A stretch of 11,091 bases of DNA from Candidatus Woykebacteria bacterium RBG_16_39_9b. Lineage in GTDB: Bacteria; Patescibacteriota; Microgenomatia; Woykebacterales; RBG-16-39-9b. The translations under genes and the position numbers were made by a program. Below the pieces are notes generated by a model. The model was not told the DNA's origin. It saw only the letters and a list, made by a program, of their open reading frames with translations, and made no database searches. Positions 6,339 to 11,091 of the stretch are shown here, piece after piece. Position 1 is the first letter of the stretch. Each line of letters opens with the position of its first letter. The stretch covers positions 2,573 through 13,663 of the forward strand of contig MHCR01000024.1 of the NCBI GenBank assembly GCA_001816695.1, in the 5' to 3' direction.

Positions 6339-6344
6339 TATAAT
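6339..6344 (+). promoter_or_regulatory. -10 box for the VanZ-like/tsaE pair
   Basis: A perfect TATAAT 15 nt before the ATG at 6360. No good -35 is seen at the expected place (6316-6321). The mRNA would have a leader of about 9 nt with no Shine-Dalgarno sequence. Confidence 0.5.
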
Positions 6345-6359
6345 TAATATGCATCTGAC

Positions 6360-6740
6360 ATGAAAAAACTTTTTATTTGGATACCGGCAATTTTGTGGGC
6401 AATTATAATTTTTTATCTAAGCGCTATTCCCAACTTAGAAGCGACTTCGGACCCAACGGGCAATTTTTTGACTAGAAAAGCTGCTCATATAGTTGAATAT
6501 GGGGCTTTAGCAATTTTTATTTATTTGCCCACAAAAAGTTTTTCTGTCTCGGTTCTTTTGTCCACCTTGTACGGCGCGACCGATGAGTTTCACCAGAATT
6601 TTGTACCAACCAGGGAGTTTCATTTTTCTGACATAGGATTCGACTTTTTAGGAAGCTTGGTTGGAGTGGCTATTTTTGTTAAAATTCCCTTATCCAAATG
6701 GAAATCATTTCAAACTCAAGCGAAAATACAAAAAAGATAG
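6360..6740 (+). CDS. VanZ-like membrane protein
   Basis: A 126-residue integral membrane protein of the VanZ-like family. An N-terminal membrane segment lies at about 5-23, followed by RKAAHIVEYGALAIFIY (about 39-55), then the diagnostic block TDEFHQNFVPTREFHFSD, and a last hydrophobic segment around 95-112. The conserved acidic and histidine residues of the family (DEFHQ, R of PTRE, SDIGFDFLG) are present. The name comes from VanZ of glycopeptide resistance clusters, but most chromosomal members have no proven role and nothing here suggests antibiotic resistance. Its last 43 nt overlap the start of tsaE in another frame, so the two are probably translated from one mRNA. Confidence 0.85.
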   Translation: MKKLFIWIPAILWAIIIFYLSAIPNLEATSDPTGNFLTRKAAHIVEYGALAIFIYLPTKSFSVSVLLSTLYGATDEFHQNFVPTREFHFSDIGFDFLGSLVGVAIFVKIPLSKWKSFQTQAKIQKR

Positions 6741-7147
6741 CTAGGGAATTTTCTAAGAAATTAAATCCTGGCTCGATTTTGGCTTTTTATGGAAACCTGG
6801 GAGCCGGGAAAACAACTTTTATCCAAGGGCTAGCAGAAGGTTTGGGTTATAAGGGAAGAGTATTTTCCCCTACTTTCATTTTTGTCAGACCATACAAGAT
6901 TAGTGAGCAGAAAGCAGAAAGCGGCCAGCATAAATCTGCAATCAAAACCTTGTATCACATAGATCTTTATCGTATTGAAAAAGCAACTGACCTAAAAACG
7001 ATCGGAATACAAGAGTTTTTGGAGGATAAAGAGGCGATCTCGGCTATAGAATGGGCAGAAAAAATCGATAAATTCTTACCTAAAAATGCCATGAAAATAA
7101 TGATAACACCGTTGAGTCCCACCGAAAGAAAAATTACGATAACCTAG
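6698..7147 (+). CDS. tsaE: tRNA t6A37 synthesis ATPase TsaE
   Basis: TsaE is the small P-loop ATPase that works with TsaB and TsaD to make threonylcarbamoyladenosine at position 37 of tRNAs reading ANN codons. The 149-residue protein shows the N-terminal NSSENTKKIAREF start, Walker A GNLGAGKTT (32-40), SPTF (57-60), HIDLYRI (87-93) and IEWAEK (117-122), all family hallmarks in order. Between SPTF and HIDLYRI it carries roughly a dozen extra residues (about 68-83, rich in Lys, Gln and Ser), encoded partly by a short tandem repeat of CAGAAAG. There is no Shine-Dalgarno sequence; the start lies inside the VanZ-like gene, which suggests coupled translation. Its 3' end overlaps the convergent prenyl synthase gene by 14 nt. 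The tsaB and tsaD genes are not in the window. Confidence 0.95.
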   Translation: MEIISNSSENTKKIAREFSKKLNPGSILAFYGNLGAGKTTFIQGLAEGLGYKGRVFSPTFIFVRPYKISEQKAESGQHKSAIKTLYHIDLYRIEKATDLKTIGIQEFLEDKEAISAIEWAEKIDKFLPKNAMKIMITPLSPTERKITIT

Positions 7148-8261
7148 CTTGTAAATAATCAACTGCTGCCAATAAATATTCTTTACCATCTTGATGAACT
7201 TTAGATTCGTAAACAACTTGTTTAGCTTGGTTCAAAAGGTGTTGGGAAAGAGACATAGCGTAGGAAAGCGCTCCAGTCCTTTTAATAATATCTCTTACTT
7301 GTCCTATCTCTTGGTCCGTTGCAAATTTATTGCCTAAATTTTTTGCCAAAAAAGCTTTTTGTTCCAGATCAGCTCTCTCCATTGCCTTAACAACCAAAAT
7401 AGTTTTTTTGCCTTCTTTTATATCAGAGTCGTTTGGCTTACCAATCTTCTTTGTTTCACCAAAAGTGCCTAAAATATCATCTTGAATTTGAAAAGCCTGT
7501 CCAAAAGGAAGACCGTAGGCTGTAAAAACTTTATAAATATCTGGATCCGCTCCTGCAAGTGCTGCTCCAATATGAAGCGGCCGCTCAACTGTGTATTTAG
7601 CAGTTTTGTATTCCAAAACTTTCAAAACTTCATCTTCATTAACCTCTTGTTTATAACCATTAACAACATCTAAATACTCTCCGATCTCAACCTCCTGCTT
7701 CATTTTATTAAAATAATATTTGGCGCGCCTTATCCGTTCATTTGGAAAAGGAGATTCATTTAAAATCTCATTTGCAAAGGAAACTGCTATATCTCCGGCG
7801 AGAATGGCCGCAGACAAACCAAATTCAGTTGGATTTCCTTTAAATTTTTTGATTTGGTGAGTACTTTCGAACATTTTATGAGTGGTAGGTTGTCCGCGGC
7901 GAAGATCGGAGTTATCTATTATGTCGTCGTGAATTAGTGCAAACGTATGCAACATCTCAACCGAAAGAGAAGCTACTAAAATAGCTTCCTGGGCCAACCC
8001 GCCGGAGGATAGGTAACCCGCGTAAACAAAAAGAGGACGAACACGTTTTCCCCCGTTCCTGGTAAAACGACCAATTTCATTTACTAAACCTGCTGCTTCA
8101 GAGGAGATTTCTCCTGCCTCGATTGTCTTAATCGAGAGAAAGCTCTCTAAAACACTATCAAGCCTTACTTTAAACTCGTTCAAAATATCGCTGGCTGTGG
8201 AATCTCCAATTCTCTTACCGGATTCTTGATACTGCTGGGGATAAGTAAATTTGCCCTCCAT
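7134..8261 (-). CDS. Isoprenyl (polyprenyl) diphosphate synthase
   Basis: A trans-type prenyltransferase that condenses isopentenyl diphosphate with allylic diphosphates to build isoprenoid chains. The 375-residue protein has GGKRVRP (70-76, substrate diphosphate binding), the first aspartate-rich motif DDIID (112-116) in IHDDIIDNSDLRRG, and the second motif QIQDDILG (DD at 261-262). The second motif ends in Gly where Asp is usual. Phe107 lies five residues before the first motif; in known enzymes an aromatic residue there limits the product to about C20, so a geranylgeranyl-type product is a reasonable guess. There is no Shine-Dalgarno sequence before the ATG, though GGAGG occurs inside codons 2-3. 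The C-terminus overlaps tsaE tail to tail. No other isoprenoid gene is in the window. Confidence 0.93.
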   Translation of the reverse strand: MEGKFTYPQQYQESGKRIGDSTASDILNEFKVRLDSVLESFLSIKTIEAGEISSEAAGLVNEIGRFTRNGGKRVRPLFVYAGYLSSGGLAQEAILVASLSVEMLHTFALIHDDIIDNSDLRRGQPTTHKMFESTHQIKKFKGNPTEFGLSAAILAGDIAVSFANEILNESPFPNERIRRAKYYFNKMKQEVEIGEYLDVVNGYKQEVNEDEVLKVLEYKTAKYTVERPLHIGAALAGADPDIYKVFTAYGLPFGQAFQIQDDILGTFGETKKIGKPNDSDIKEGKKTILVVKAMERADLEQKAFLAKNLGNKFATDQEIGQVRDIIKRTGALSYAMSLSQHLLNQAKQVVYESKVHQDGKEYLLAAVDYLQARLS

Positions 8262-8272
8262 ATATAGGCTCT

Positions 8273-8302
8273 ATAATACCCAATTTAGAAGATAAATTGC
8301 AA
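8273..8302 (-). promoter_or_regulatory. Possible promoter of the prenyl synthase gene
   Basis: On the - strand TTGCAA (8302-8297), 18 nt, TATTAT (8278-8273). The -10 ends 11 nt before the ATG, giving a leader of only about 5 nt. Confidence 0.45.
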
Positions 8303-8309
8303 ATTTGCT

Positions 8310-8356
8310 AAAAAGAAAAGGCGCCTTTTCGAAAACTTTCGATTAGAAACGCCTTT
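8310..8356 (-). terminator. Terminator of the Gre-like gene
   Basis: Read on the - strand, AAAGGCG (8356-8350) pairs with CGCCTTT (8323-8317) around a long loop that can itself fold, and a T-rich run TTCTTTTT follows. It starts 12 nt after the stop of the gene ending at 8368. It lies just upstream of the prenyl synthase promoter on the same strand and would separate the two transcripts. Confidence 0.65.
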
Positions 8357-8367
8357 GACTTCTCTCT

Positions 8368-8880
8368 CTATTTGATATTTAGAATTTTCACCCGGTAGGT
8401 GATATCCTTGACTGTATACTCCCCCTCATCCTCACATGTCTTACCCATAATCGCTTGGGCAAGTGGGGACACGCCGCTAATGTATCCCGCTTTGACATCA
8501 CTATCTGTGGTTATCGTGTAGGTCGACACCTCTCCAGTGCTCGGTCCCTCGATGAATTCGACGGTCACCTTGGAACCAACAGTTACCTCCATACTTCCAC
8601 ATCCTCCCTCCGGTATGATTTCCGCCGCAGCGAGAGTGAGCTCAATATAAGCCAGCTCACCTTTGTATTGATCTCTGTCTACTTCTCGTCGAGCCCTGGT
8701 TGGATCGTGTTCCCGCCGATTCACCGAAGAACCTACCAGTTCAGTGATCTCCGCTTGAGCATCCTCCAGCTGTTTCTCCAGAGCCTCTCTTCTGTCTTCG
8801 AAAATTTTTAGCTGAACAGCTGTTATCCTCACCACATCCCCTCTACGAACCACTTGCGGGTTGGTGGGTCGAGTGGGCAA
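8368..8880 (-). CDS. GreA/GreB-family transcription factor, divergent
   Basis: A 170-residue protein with the two-domain plan of Gre factors: an N-terminal antiparallel coiled coil (about 20-88) and a C-terminal FKBP-like domain with VGSKVTVEF (101-109) and ISGVSPLAQAIMGK (134-147). That last block is the best-conserved Gre motif. Gre factors bind the RNA polymerase secondary channel and rescue backtracked complexes through acidic residues at the coil tip. Here the usual tip motif DLKENAEY is not recognisable; the region instead reads REHDPTRARREVDRDQY (56-72) and appears a few residues shorter. It may therefore bind polymerase without stimulating cleavage, as known for Gre-like antagonists; that is inference. 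The start is a TTG at 8880-8878, supported by GGAGG 5 nt before it. It has its own strong promoter and terminator and a G+C content above most neighbours. Confidence 0.85.
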   Translation of the reverse strand: MPTRPTNPQVVRRGDVVRITAVQLKIFEDRREALEKQLEDAQAEITELVGSSVNRREHDPTRARREVDRDQYKGELAYIELTLAAAEIIPEGGCGSMEVTVGSKVTVEFIEGPSTGEVSTYTITTDSDVKAGYISGVSPLAQAIMGKTCEDEGEYTVKDITYRVKILNIK

Positions 8881-8918
8881 CGTGTCCTCCTTCGTGCTAA
8901 TACAGACTTTGGCTATAG

Positions 8919-8947
8919 GTTATAGCACAAATGAGCTTCTTTTTCAA
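8919..8947 (-). promoter_or_regulatory. Promoter of the Gre-like gene
   Basis: On the - strand TTGAAA (8947-8942), 17 nt, TATAAC (8924-8919) preceded by TGC as an extended -10. The leader of about 30 nt contains GGAGG. The design is very similar to the lipoprotein and MFS promoters. It is back to back with the UMP kinase promoter. Confidence 0.75.
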
Positions 8948-8949
8948 GG

Positions 8950-8979
8950 TTGCTTATTCCCAACCATTTAAGTTAAGAT
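8950..8979 (+). promoter_or_regulatory. Possible promoter of the UMP kinase gene
   Basis: TTGCTT (8950-8955), 18 nt, TAAGAT (8974-8979). The -10 ends 10 nt before the ATG at 8990 and no Shine-Dalgarno sequence is present, so the transcript would be nearly leaderless. Confidence 0.45.
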
Positions 8980-8989
8980 TAATTTTTAG

Positions 8990-9670
8990 ATGAAGGAAAG
9001 AACTGTTATTTCGCTCGGTGGCTCTCTAATTGTTCCAACCACAGTTGATTATAAATTTTTAAAAGAGTTTCGTGACATAATCCTTAAGTTTGTGGCCAAA
9101 GGAAATAAGTTTTTGATTGTTGCCGGTGGCGGAAAAACCACAAGAGTTTATCAACAAGCCGCAAGAGAAATTGGCCCAATCTCAGACGAAGACGTAGACT
9201 GGATCGGGATTCATTCCACTCACCTCAACGCCCATCTTTTGCGAACCATTTTTCGAAAACACGCTCACTTAAAAGTTCTTACTCATTATTCAGAAAGGGA
9301 AGAAATACCAGAACCAATAGTAGTGGCGGCTGGCTGGAAACCTGGGCACTCAACCGATTTTGACACGGTCTCTTTCGCAAAGCTTTACGGCATGGACATG
9401 GTAATCAATCTTTCAAACGTACCCTTTGTTTATGATAAAGACCCAAATAAATTTTCTGACGCTAAACCCTTAAAAGAAATTAGTTGGACTAATTTTAGAA
9501 AAATAGTTGGAAATGTTTGGAAACCGGGCGATAATTTACCCTTTGATCCAATTGCCAGCAAAGAAGCCCAGGAGGCGGGTATTAGAGTTGTGATTATGGA
9601 TGGAAGAGATTTGAAGAATTTCGAAAACTTCCTCCTTGATAAACCCTTCCTCGGCACCGTCATTTCTTAA
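8990..9670 (+). CDS. pyrH: Uridylate kinase, archaeal-type amino acid kinase fold
   Basis: This 226-residue protein is predicted to phosphorylate UMP to UDP in pyrimidine nucleotide synthesis. It has the amino acid kinase fold: an N-terminal ISLGGSLIVP (7-16), AGGGKTTR (45-52) for phosphate binding, GWKPGHSTDFDTV (115-127) for the UMP site, NLSNVPFVYDKDP as the kinase-domain hallmark, and a C-terminal FDPIASKEAQEAGIRVVIMDGRD with FLGTVIS at the end. The GxxPGHxTD block and short length resemble archaeal UMP kinases more than the standard bacterial PyrH, which is usually a little longer and regulated by GTP. Another amino acid kinase specificity cannot be fully excluded. The last codons are duplicated 86 nt downstream, beyond a REP repeat. 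Confidence 0.87.
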   Translation: MKERTVISLGGSLIVPTTVDYKFLKEFRDIILKFVAKGNKFLIVAGGGKTTRVYQQAAREIGPISDEDVDWIGIHSTHLNAHLLRTIFRKHAHLKVLTHYSEREEIPEPIVVAAGWKPGHSTDFDTVSFAKLYGMDMVINLSNVPFVYDKDPNKFSDAKPLKEISWTNFRKIVGNVWKPGDNLPFDPIASKEAQEAGIRVVIMDGRDLKNFENFLLDKPFLGTVIS

Positions 9671-9671
9671 A
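9641..9671 (+). repeat. Left copy of the duplicated UMP kinase gene end
   Basis: The last ten codons of the kinase gene (ending KPFLGTVIS and stop) match 9728-9757, which would read KTFGGTVIS and stop. With one gap, 24 of 31 columns agree, and GGCACCGTSATTTCYTAAA agrees at 17 of 19 bases. Confidence 0.65.
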
Positions 9672-9680
9672 CCTCTGAAT

Positions 9681-9705
9681 TCAAGCCCCGGGCTTGAGGC
9701 TATGG
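9681..9705 (+). repeat. REP-like hairpin, copy 3 (diverged), with an extra half unit
   Basis: This matches copies 1 and 2 at 23 of 25 bases, with an intact dyad TCAAGCCC-C-GGGCTTGA. Both changes are transitions, and one turns the - strand GTAG into ATAG. A loose half unit, TTGAAGCTAC (9708-9717), follows and retains the intact GTAG complement. It lies between the UMP kinase and arginine decarboxylase genes with no transposase beside it. Confidence 0.75.
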
Positions 9706-9727
9706 TATTGAAGCTACTAGAAAGGAA

Positions 9728-9757
9728 AAACCTTTGGAGGCACCGTGATTTCCTAAA
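9728..9757 (+). repeat. Right copy of the duplicated UMP kinase gene end
   Basis: A non-coding remnant resembling the last codons of the UMP kinase gene, including the stop. The matching frame is closed by a TAG at 9718-9720, so only about 11 codons remain. It lies after REP copy 3. Confidence 0.6.
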
Positions 9758-9770
9758 TTAACACTCCGCC

Positions 9771-9800
9771 TTGTTCCCGCTTGAGACTCTGGGATATAAT
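9771..9800 (+). promoter_or_regulatory. Promoter of the arginine decarboxylase gene
   Basis: TTGTTC (9771-9776), 18 nt, perfect TATAAT (9795-9800). The ATG at 9817 is 16 nt after the -10, giving a leader of about 10 nt. A second TATAAA (9806-9811) is too near the ATG to act as a -10. Confidence 0.55.
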
Positions 9801-9816
9801 ATAGGTATAAATAAAT

Positions 9817-10335
9817 ATGAAAATAACTGTGACGGCAGGGAGTGGAACGGGAAATACCACTCTCTCTGCGTTTGACGCAGCCCTAAAGGCTGCCGGGATA
9901 CACAACTACAATATTATAAAGCTTTCCTCGGTAATACCGCCGAGTAGTAAAGTAGTGGTACGCAAATGGAAAAATGCGCCAACCGAGCATGGTAAGAAAC
10001 TTTACACGGTTTTGGCTGAAATCCGCACCGATATAATGGGTCGCTCTATTGCTGCTGGAATAGGCTGGTATCAAATCAAAGATGGTCGCGGCATATTTGC
10101 CGAGCATACAGATATGATTGAGCGACTAAATTCAAGGGAGGCGGAGGAGAATGTGTCAAAAAAGATCGAGGCTACTGTCCGTGATCTTTGCAAACACAGG
10201 GGATACCCTTTTGATAAAAGGAATTTTAAAAAATTAGTTTCCTCCGCGGAAGTAAAAGATAAACCCACCTGCACTCTTGTCGCCGCAGTATATGAATCCC
10301 AGGATTTTGATGCAAATACCCCAACTATAGGTTGA
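9817..10335 (+). CDS. Pyruvoyl-dependent arginine decarboxylase
   Basis: This enzyme converts arginine to agmatine and CO2, the entry to polyamine synthesis, and in some bacteria it serves acid resistance. It uses a self-made pyruvoyl group, not pyridoxal phosphate. The 172-residue length matches the family. The self-cleavage site is IIKLSSVIPP: cutting between Ser37 and Ser38 would give a small beta chain (1-37) and an alpha chain with an N-terminal pyruvoyl. The GIFAEH segment (92-97, Glu96) corresponds to the conserved catalytic glutamate region. Related archaeal proteins of this fold can decarboxylate S-adenosylmethionine, so the exact substrate is not certain. No agmatine-processing gene is in the window. 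Upstream are REP copy 3 and a nearly leaderless promoter. The stop is TGA. Confidence 0.9.
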   Translation: MKITVTAGSGTGNTTLSAFDAALKAAGIHNYNIIKLSSVIPPSSKVVVRKWKNAPTEHGKKLYTVLAEIRTDIMGRSIAAGIGWYQIKDGRGIFAEHTDMIERLNSREAEENVSKKIEATVRDLCKHRGYPFDKRNFKKLVSSAEVKDKPTCTLVAAVYESQDFDANTPTIG

Positions 10336-10360
10336 AAGACCCGTAGTTTCGTGGTACAAT
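10332..10360 (+). promoter_or_regulatory. Promoter of the MFS transporter gene
   Basis: TTGAAA (10332-10337), 17 nt, TACAAT (10355-10360) preceded by TGG as an extended -10. The -35 overlaps the stop codon of the decarboxylase gene. The leader is about 49 nt and ends in GGGAGGAG 5 nt before the ATG. Confidence 0.75.
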
Positions 10361-10375
10361 TTCAACTATCGCACA

Positions 10376-10389
10376 TGGGCATTTGCCCA
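10376..10389 (+). other. Hairpin in the MFS gene leader
   Basis: TGGGCA and TGCCCA form a perfect dyad separated by 2 nt, lying shortly after the predicted transcription start and about 15 nt before the ribosome site. It could be an operator or a 5' stabilising stem; nothing else indicates which. Confidence 0.4.
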
Positions 10390-10415
10390 CCAAGTAAACA
10401 TCTGGGAGGAGAGAT

Positions 10416-11091
10416 ATGCGAAGGAACGAATGGCCTCTGGTCATCCTAATCCTCGCTGTAGGTGTAGCCTATTGGAATCTGCTGCTTCCCTCTCCCCTCC
10501 AACCGTACATCGCGGTGGATTTGGGAATTAGTTTGGGTGCAGCGGCCCAACTGGTCACAGTCTCGGCAGGAGCAGCTGTAGGTGCTTTGCTGGTTTACAA
10601 CCAACGAGGTGCTCTGGTACCCCCAAAGTTTATTATCTTGTTCGGCTTGGGATCGCTAACCCTTGGCTCCTATCTTGCCAGCAGAACCGACGATTACGAA
10701 ATGCTTATGGCATTTCGTGTCTTCAACGGACTGGCTGATGGGATAATTTACCCAGCCGCATGGGTAGCACTAGCCCACTACTTGCCTCGTGAGAGGCTCG
10801 GATTCGGCAATCAGTGGATCCTCATCGGTACAGCCCTATCGTCCATGGTCGGCATACCGCTCACTAACCACTGGGCTGGTGGAGGAGATTGGCACATAGC
10901 CTTCCGTTGGTTTTCCCTGGCTGGTGCAGGTATGACAGTCTTGAGTGTAGCGTTATTCTTCGCAAAGGAGCACCCACTACCAAAGTCTCAGGGAGGCGGG
11001 ATACGACTGATCCTTCAAAACCGACGGCTTAGTCGGTTGCTGGCGGCAAACGTATTCGTAGCGGTAAGCTGGTTCGGCGCCATCACCTTCG
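10416..11091 (+). CDS. Major facilitator superfamily transporter, N-terminal part (runs off window)
   Basis: The first 225 residues of a polytopic membrane protein, open to the window end. Hydrophobic segments lie at about 7-25, 44-61, 71-88, 97-117, 130-147 and 155-175, followed by a hydrophilic stretch and a new segment near 208-225, the arrangement of the six-helix N-terminal half of an MFS carrier and the central loop. The block RVFNGLADGIIYPAAWVALAHY (residues from 101) matches the MFS fourth to fifth helix pattern of drug/sugar efflux permeases. The usual motif A between helices 2 and 3 is degenerate (YNQRGALVPPK). The substrate cannot be told. The ATG follows GGGAGGAG by 5 nt. G+C content is high for this window (33 of 60 at 10501-10560), and it has its own extended -10 promoter. 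Confidence 0.85.
   Translation, partial: MRRNEWPLVILILAVGVAYWNLLLPSPLQPYIAVDLGISLGAAAQLVTVSAGAAVGALLVYNQRGALVPPKFIILFGLGSLTLGSYLASRTDDYEMLMAFRVFNGLADGIIYPAAWVALAHYLPRERLGFGNQWILIGTALSSMVGIPLTNHWAGGGDWHIAFRWFSLAGAGMTVLSVALFFAKEHPLPKSQGGGIRLILQNRRLSRLLAANVFVAVSWFGAITF

Noticed and set aside
6360..6740. VanZ-like gene as a glycopeptide resistance determinant
   Set aside because: VanZ-like proteins are widespread without resistance genes, and no vanHAX-type genes are nearby.
8455..8811. A 118-codon + strand frame opposite the Gre-like gene
   Set aside because: It is antisense to a well-supported gene with its own promoter, ribosome site and terminator, and its translation shows no family motif.
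9681..9705. REP hairpin as an intrinsic terminator of the UMP kinase gene
   Set aside because: The hairpin is strong, but no T run follows on the + strand. It is a copy of the element flanking the transposase, so repeat identity explains it better.

Overview
The window looks like chromosome of an AT-rich bacterium with compact, often overlapping genes, most plausibly a member of the Patescibacteria (Candidate Phyla Radiation). That placement is an inference from gene content and style: FtsEX beside a coiled-coil murein hydrolase, an archaeal-type UMP kinase, a pyruvoyl-type arginine decarboxylase, lamin-tail surface proteins, short intergenic gaps and start codons without Shine-Dalgarno sequences. 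TGA is used as a normal stop. No rRNA, tRNA or CRISPR array is visible.

Layout. 1-3385 is a + strand run: the end of prfB, then ftsE, ftsX and a secreted coiled-coil M23-family hydrolase. FtsE and FtsX form the ATPase and membrane parts of the divisome switch that gates a cell-wall hydrolase, and the third gene is the expected hydrolase. Its catalytic domain carries the M23 motifs in circularly permuted order. 3386-4161 is a REP/RAYT cassette: a REP-associated Y1 transposase on the - strand between two identical 25-nt hairpin repeats. Just before it lies a decayed duplicate of the promoter and start of the following gene, a membrane-anchored protein with two lamin-tail domains (4224-5363).

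5393-6259 (-) is an unrecognised lipoprotein. 6360-7147 (+) holds a VanZ-like membrane protein overlapping tsaE, for tRNA t6A synthesis. 7134-8261 (-) is an isoprenyl diphosphate synthase converging on tsaE. 8368-8880 (-) is a GreA/GreB-like RNA polymerase factor, divergent from a UMP kinase (8990-9670). A third, diverged REP copy sits between the kinase and the arginine decarboxylase (9817-10335). An MFS transporter begins at 10416 and runs off the end.

Two gene styles alternate. Most genes are AT-rich (18-20 G+C per 60 bases in the stretches I counted), lack a Shine-Dalgarno sequence and have a -10 box only about 6-16 nt before the start codon, which suggests leaderless or nearly leaderless mRNAs. 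The lipoprotein, Gre-like and MFS genes are richer in G+C (28-33 per 60), each with a strong extended -10 promoter, a leader of roughly 30-50 nt and a GGAGG ribosome binding site. The points most worth following are the permuted hydrolase, the RAYT/REP cassette with its flanking gene-end duplications, and this split in expression signals.
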